From an uncultured Clostridia bacterium (GTDB taxonomy: Bacteria; Bacillota; Clostridia; Oscillospirales; Acutalibacteraceae): a stretch of 35,637 bases of DNA. The position numbers were made by a program, and so were the translations under genes. Below are positions 31,667 to 35,637 of the stretch, piece by piece. The notes under the pieces were generated by a model. The model was not told the DNA's origin, made no database searches, and saw only the letters and a list, made by a program, of their open reading frames with translations. The DNA lies in contig CANTDZ010000014.1 in the NCBI GenBank assembly GCA_947652665.1, positions 1 through 35,637 of the forward strand, given 5' to 3'. How positions within the stretch are numbered: the stretch's first letter is position 1; each line of letters starts with the position of its first letter.

Positions 31667-33052
31667 GTGGCTGTTTTTACCAAGGACAAGTCTTTTTATA
31701 AGACGCTTATTACGCTGGCTATCCCGATTTCTTTGCAAAACCTGATTACGTTTGCAGTGAATTTCGCGGATAACCTGATGATCGGGTCGCTGGGGGACAA
31801 TGCGATCTCCGGCGTGTATGTGGGCAACCAGATGCAGGCGGTGGTGCAGATGTTTACCGCCGGCGTGGAGGGAGCCATCTTGATTTTGGCCGCCCAGTAT
31901 TGGGGCAAGAAGGATACGCCCAGCATCCGGAAGGTCGTGTCCGTGGGCGTGAAGTTCGCGCTGGGCGTGGGCCTTGTGGCCAGCGCGGCGGCGGTGATCT
32001 TCCCGTCAGTGATTATCGGCTTGTTTACGAAAGAGGCCGGGGTCATACAGGAAGGCACGGTGTATTTGCAGATTGTGGGCTTTACGTACCTGTTCTTCTG
32101 CATTTCCCAGGTGATGATAGCGTCCATGCGGAGCGTGGAGACGGCGAAGATCGGCTTATACATATCCATCATGGCGCTGGTGGTGAACGTCTCGCTGAAC
32201 TATGTGCTGATTTTCGGCAAGCTGGGGTTCCCGGCCATGGGCGTGCGCGGCGCGGCGGTGGCTACCTTGATTTCTCGCATTTTGGAGATGTGCGTCAGCG
32301 CGGGGTACGTGTTCTTTGTGGACAAGAAGCTGAAGCTGAAATTCTCCGACCTGCTGCACACCGACCGCCAGCTGCTGAAGGATTTCGTCAAGTACGGCCT
32401 GCCCATTATCGGCGGGCAGGTGGTGTGGTCCATCAACACTCTGGCAAACACCAAGATTTTGGGGTTCTACTCGGCCGGGGTCATTGCGGCGGCCAGCATC
32501 ACCGGGATGCTGCACAACCTGATCTATGTGTGGATGAACGGGCTTTCTTCGGCCGTGGGCATTATCACCGGCAAGACCGTGGGCGCGGGCCTTTACGACA
32601 AGATGAAGGAGTATGCCAAGACCGTGCAGATGATCTTCCTGTTTGTGGGGCTCATCTCCGGGTGCGCGGTGCTGCTGCTGCGGGACTGGTTCATCGGCCT
32701 GTACAGCGCCAGCCCGGAGGCTCAGATGTACTCCTACCAGTTTATCAATGTCATTTCCGTCACGATCATCGGCACCTGCTACCAGGCGGCCTGTTTGTTC
32801 GGGCTGGTCAAGTCCGGCGGGGATATTTCGTTCGTGTTTAAGAACGACACCATTTTTGTGTTCCTGGTGGTCATTCCTTCGGCGCTTATTGCCATGTGGC
32901 TGGGGGCCGAGCCTTGGGTGGTGTTCGCGTGCTTGAAGTGCGACCAGATCCTCAAGTGCTTTGTGGCCGTGGTGAAGATCAACCGCTATAACTGGATGAA
33001 AAATCTGACGAGAGACAATAATAAGGGTGAATTGGCAGATGGGACAGAATAA
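31667..33052 (+). CDS. MATE-family efflux transporter
   Basis: This 461 aa membrane protein with about twelve helices should export a small molecule, often a drug or metabolite, using a sodium or proton gradient. Family marks are the N-terminal LAIPISLQNLITFAVNFADN segment (about residues 17-36), MIGSLGDNAISGVYVGNQMQ, and in the second half YGLPIIGGQVVWSINTLANT. It starts at GTG 31667, which has GAGGAGG eight bases upstream. Its end overlaps the next gene by 14 bases. Confidence 0.93.
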   Translation: MAVFTKDKSFYKTLITLAIPISLQNLITFAVNFADNLMIGSLGDNAISGVYVGNQMQAVVQMFTAGVEGAILILAAQYWGKKDTPSIRKVVSVGVKFALGVGLVASAAAVIFPSVIIGLFTKEAGVIQEGTVYLQIVGFTYLFFCISQVMIASMRSVETAKIGLYISIMALVVNVSLNYVLIFGKLGFPAMGVRGAAVATLISRILEMCVSAGYVFFVDKKLKLKFSDLLHTDRQLLKDFVKYGLPIIGGQVVWSINTLANTKILGFYSAGVIAAASITGMLHNLIYVWMNGLSSAVGIITGKTVGAGLYDKMKEYAKTVQMIFLFVGLISGCAVLLLRDWFIGLYSASPEAQMYSYQFINVISVTIIGTCYQAACLFGLVKSGGDISFVFKNDTIFVFLVVIPSALIAMWLGAEPWVVFACLKCDQILKCFVAVVKINRYNWMKNLTRDNNKGELADGTE

Positions 33053-33974
33053 GAGCAAGGCCCGGCGCTACAGCCTGCTGCTGGTGCTGGCGGCGTTTAT
33101 TTGGGGCACGGCCTTTGTGGCCCAGAGCATGGGCATGGACCACATCGGCCCCTGCACGTTTAACGCCACCAGGAGCTTTATCGGAAGCATAGCGCTGCTG
33201 CCGGTGATTTGGTTTTTCTCCCGCAAGGGCGGGGAGAAGAAAACAGAAAAGAAAAAGTTTTGGCTGCTGGACAAGGCGCTGCTGGTGGGCGGCGCGGCTT
33301 GCGGCCTGATGCTGTCGGGCGGGAGCCTGCTGCAGCAGATGGGCTTGACGTCTACCTCGGCGGGGAAGGCCGGGTTTTTGACGTCGCTGTATATTGTCAT
33401 TGTGCCGGTGCTGGGCGTCTTTTTGGGAAGGCGCGCGGGGTTCAAGGTGTGGATTGGCGTGGCCATTGCCCTGGTGGGCGCCTACCTTTTAAGCGGGAAT
33501 GTCAGCGGGGAAGGGTTTTCCATTGCCTGGGGCGACCTGATGGTGATCATCAGCGCGCTGTTTTTCTCGCTGCACATTTTGGTCATCGACCACTTTTCGC
33601 CCCGTGTGGACGGCGTGATGCTGTCCTGCGTGCAGTTCTTTGTGGCGGGGGTGGTGTCGCTGGTGTTCGCGCTGATCTTTGAGAAGCCGGCCCTTGTGGA
33701 CCTGCTGCCTGCCTGGGGGCCGCTGCTGTATACGGGCGTGCTGTCCAGCGGGGTGGCGTACACGCTGCAGATCGTGGGGCAGCAAAATGTGGACCCGACG
33801 GTGGCGTCGCTGCTGATGAGCTTGGAATCGGTGTTTGCGGCGCTGTCGGGGTGGATTGTGTTGGGCCAGCCGCTCTCGGCCCGGGAGCTGGCTGGGTGTG
33901 TGCTGGTGTTTGGGGCGGTCGTGCTGGCGCAGCTGCCCGATAAGAGAAAGGATGTGCAGGATGCGGATCATTGA
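33039..33974 (+). CDS. EamA-family (DMT superfamily) transporter
   Basis: The 311 aa product has ten hydrophobic helices in two EamA repeats. The first repeat has LAAFIWGTAFVAQSMGMDHI and FTFNATRSF-like signatures near residues 13-50, and the second has LLYTGVLSSGVAYTLQIVGQ and VASLLMSLESVFAALSGWIV. Such proteins export amino acids or other metabolites; the substrate is unknown. The ATG at 33039 follows AAGGGTG, within the end of the MATE gene, and the end overlaps nagB by 14 bases, so the three genes are probably translationally coupled. Confidence 0.92.
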   Translation: MGQNKSKARRYSLLLVLAAFIWGTAFVAQSMGMDHIGPCTFNATRSFIGSIALLPVIWFFSRKGGEKKTEKKKFWLLDKALLVGGAACGLMLSGGSLLQQMGLTSTSAGKAGFLTSLYIVIVPVLGVFLGRRAGFKVWIGVAIALVGAYLLSGNVSGEGFSIAWGDLMVIISALFFSLHILVIDHFSPRVDGVMLSCVQFFVAGVVSLVFALIFEKPALVDLLPAWGPLLYTGVLSSGVAYTLQIVGQQNVDPTVASLLMSLESVFAALSGWIVLGQPLSARELAGCVLVFGAVVLAQLPDKRKDVQDADH

Positions 33975-34665
33975 GAAGAACAGTTATGAGGAAATGAGCG
34001 AGCTTTGCGCCGGGATCATCGGCGCCCAGGTACTGATGAAGCCGGACTGCGTGCTGGGCCTGGCCACGGGCAGCTCGCCTATTGGGACGTATGCGTGCTT
34101 GGCGGAGCAGTGTGCAAAGGGCCTGCTGGATTTCTCCCAGGTGCAGACGGTGAACCTGGACGAATACTGCGGCCTGCCGGGGGACAATCCCCAGAGCTAC
34201 CGCTATTTTATGGATACACAGTTATTTAATAAAATTAACATTGAGAAAGAGAATACCCACCTCCCCGACGGCTGCGCGGCGGATATGCAGGCCGAGTGCC
34301 TCCGTTATGAGAAGCTGGTGGCCGGGCTGGGGGTCGACTTGCAGCTGCTGGGCATCGGGCACAACGGGCACATTGGGTTTAACGAGCCCGCGGAGGATTT
34401 CCCTGTAATCGTCCATTCGGTGAAGCTGGCCGAGAGCACCATCCAGGCCAACTCCCGGCTGTTCGACCGGGTGGAGGACGTGCCCACCCAGGCGGTCACT
34501 ATGGGCATCGGCACCATTATGAAGGCCAAGAAGATTCTGCTCATTGCCGGGCCGGACAAGGCGGAGATCGTGGAGAGGGCCATGCGGGGGGCGGTCACGC
34601 CCCAGGTGCCGGCGTCGGTGCTGCAGCTGCACCCGGATGTGACCGTGATTCTCAGCAAGGCTTGA
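33961..34665 (+). CDS. nagB: Glucosamine-6-phosphate deaminase
   Basis: NagB converts glucosamine-6-phosphate to fructose-6-phosphate and ammonia, feeding amino sugars into glycolysis. The 234 aa product has VLGLATGSSPIGTY near residues 31-44, NLDEYCGLP with the catalytic Asp67, and LGIGHNGHIGFNEP near 130-143. The last motif carries Asn135 where the E. coli enzyme has Asp, next to the catalytic His137 and Glu142. The enzyme is shorter at the C terminus than the E. coli enzyme and lacks its allosteric extension, as in other Gram-positive forms. No nagA is in the window. Confidence 0.95.
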   Translation: MRIIEKNSYEEMSELCAGIIGAQVLMKPDCVLGLATGSSPIGTYACLAEQCAKGLLDFSQVQTVNLDEYCGLPGDNPQSYRYFMDTQLFNKINIEKENTHLPDGCAADMQAECLRYEKLVAGLGVDLQLLGIGHNGHIGFNEPAEDFPVIVHSVKLAESTIQANSRLFDRVEDVPTQAVTMGIGTIMKAKKILLIAGPDKAEIVERAMRGAVTPQVPASVLQLHPDVTVILSKA

Positions 34666-34677
34666 GGAGGTGTGCCT

Positions 34678-35226
34678 ATGCAGTCGCCTAGGCGGGTGTT
34701 ATGGGAGGCCGGGTATCTGCTGATGTGTGTCTGCCTGGGCGTGCTGCTGCCGGCCCTGGTGCGCCTGCGTACCGGCTGGGAGGCCGTTTTGCTGCCCATG
34801 CAGATATGCGTGCTGCTGTGCGGTTTGCTGTGCGGCCCGGCTTACGGGCTCTCCTGCGGGGCGCTGTGCCCGGTGTTTTCCTGCATGATCTTTGGCGTGC
34901 CGGGGATTTATGGGCTGACGTCGTCGGTGTGCATAAACGCCCTGTACGGGTTTTTGGCCGGGCTGCTGGTGTGCCTGCTGCGCAGCGGCTGGCGGTGGGT
35001 CAACGTGTATGCGGCGCTGCTGGTGGCGGTTTTGCTGGGGCGGTCGGCCGAGGGCCTTTTAAACGCCTTTTGGCTGCGGGCCGGGGCGTACTCCTGGTGG
35101 ATTTGGGCACAGGAAAGCTTTGTCATTCCGCTGCCGGGGATCGTGGTGCTGTTTGCGGCGGTGCCGGTGGTCGTGCTGGCGCTGTGGAAGCTGCATCCGG
35201 TGCTGGGCCCTTATGGGGACTATTGA
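34678..35226 (+). CDS. ECF transporter S component
   Basis: This 182 aa membrane protein with five or six helices is probably the substrate-binding S component of an energy-coupling factor importer for a vitamin or similar micronutrient. The pattern CGPAYGLSCGALCPVFSCMI and FGVPGIYGLTSSVCINALYG (about residues 50-90) is typical of the folate/pantothenate-like S component family. No ATPase or EcfT gene is nearby, so it would use a shared module. The substrate is not readable. The ATG at 34678 has GAGGAGG seven bases upstream. Confidence 0.8.
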   Translation: MQSPRRVLWEAGYLLMCVCLGVLLPALVRLRTGWEAVLLPMQICVLLCGLLCGPAYGLSCGALCPVFSCMIFGVPGIYGLTSSVCINALYGFLAGLLVCLLRSGWRWVNVYAALLVAVLLGRSAEGLLNAFWLRAGAYSWWIWAQESFVIPLPGIVVLFAAVPVVVLALWKLHPVLGPYGDY

Positions 35227-35234
35227 CATATAAG

Positions 35235-35276
35235 AAGAAGCTCCCGCGCGGGTGTGCGCAGGAGCTTCTTTTATTT
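35235..35276. terminator. Strong terminator between convergent genes
   Basis: Perfect 10-base arms at 35235-35244 and 35261-35270 enclose a GC-rich 16-base loop, with TTATTTTTT after it on the plus strand. It ends the nagB/ECF transcript and overlaps the end of the GNAT gene on the minus strand. Confidence 0.9.
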
Positions 35277-35637
35277 TTTGGTCCAAGTGCCAACTTCTGA
35301 AGATTTTGTCATGCCGAGGGAGATGTAGAATTTTTGGTCTGAGAGCACAATCGCCCTCTTTGCACCTTGTTCTTTTGCACGGCGGATGGCTTCATAGACA
35401 ACCGCCCGGCCAAGGCCTTTCCCTCGATGTTCGGGGACGGTCACCACGGGTTCTATATAGGCCGTTTCCCCGCCATTGTACCACACGCCGCAGTGAGCGG
35501 TATATTCTTCGTCCTTAATCGCAAAAGCCTTCCTGTATTCTGCGGTTTCCAGATGTTTTTGGGCTTTTGCCACTTCCTCGGTTGGTTCCTGCGGGATGCC
35601 TTCATGGTCAAAACCGCGATGGATTACCAACTGCCAC
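35271..35637 (-). CDS. GNAT-family N-acetyltransferase (5' end beyond the window)
   Basis: The C-terminal 122 residues of an acetyltransferase are visible. The acetyl-CoA binding motif VVTVPEHRGKGLGRAVVYEA is followed by the usual RRAKEQGAKRAIVLS and a final FYISLGM segment. Reading upstream from the TTG at 35630 there is no stop codon before the window edge (the frame continues with Trp-Gln), so the start and the N-terminal part are missing here. The substrate is unknown. Confidence 0.87.
   Translation of the reverse strand, partial: WQLVIHRGFDHEGIPQEPTEEVAKAQKHLETAEYRKAFAIKDEEYTAHCGVWYNGGETAYIEPVVTVPEHRGKGLGRAVVYEAIRRAKEQGAKRAIVLSDQKFYISLGMTKSSEVGTWTKK

Noticed and set aside
1-35637. CRISPR arrays, tRNA or rRNA genes, insertion sequences
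   Set aside because: I saw no regularly spaced repeats, no tRNA-like T-loop and anticodon arrangement, no rRNA sequence and no transposase motifs. The only repeated element noted is the terminator-like hairpin at 5597 and 6274.

Overview
The window reads as chromosomal DNA of a GC-rich Gram-positive anaerobe in the Clostridia, most likely an Oscillospiraceae/Ruminococcaceae-type gut bacterium. The evidence is sigma-A promoters, strong AAGGAGG-type ribosome binding sites, a split purine branch (PurO-type IMP cyclohydrolase plus a formyltransferase-only PurH), a family 4 iron-sulfur uracil-DNA glycosylase and QueH. The lineage is an inference; there is no rRNA or tRNA here to confirm it. I see no CRISPR array, phage structural gene, transposase or integrase.

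Layout. 1-4167: a spermidine/putrescine ABC transporter operon (potA-potB-potC-potD) behind a near-consensus promoter, followed by udg. 4760-5571: a PduL-type phosphotransacylase with its own promoter and a 48-residue small protein. 5572-6953: an accessory patch with lower-GC spacers, holding a divergent pair of XRE-type regulators bracketed by two nearly identical hairpins and a BrnT/BrnA toxin-antitoxin pair. 6954-11020: a hypothetical gene and prfC (minus strand), a secreted protein of unknown function (plus), and a PAP2-related membrane protein (minus). 11176-13353: queH, an amidohydrolase and a PD-(D/E)XK-like protein with a C-terminal winged helix, overlapping one another.

13421-19154 is a purine operon: purM, purN, purO-type IMP cyclohydrolase, a 37-residue small protein, AICAR formyltransferase, a HAD phosphatase and purD. 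The same strand then continues without a visible terminator into a degenerate CPBP-family membrane protein, a large fusion of a sugar isomerase-like TIM barrel with an acyl-CoA synthetase, and a Gfo/Idh/MocA oxidoreductase. A second Gfo/Idh/MocA oxidoreductase lies at 30419. The fusion and its oxidoreductase neighbour are the best candidates for an undescribed pathway.

24174-26423: ftsZ, a VOC protein and an RpiB-like isomerase. 26433-27517: a yjdF-type riboswitch region whose closing stem and a start-codon-sequestering hairpin compete for the same bases, followed by yjdF and an orphan fumarase-type beta subunit. 27556-30295: a cation diffusion facilitator and mgtE, the latter with a strongly structured leader. 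31667-35226: a translationally coupled group of MATE exporter, EamA exporter, glucosamine-6-phosphate deaminase and an ECF transporter S component. A GNAT acetyltransferase runs off the right edge on the minus strand.

All functional calls come from reading motifs by eye; no database search was possible.
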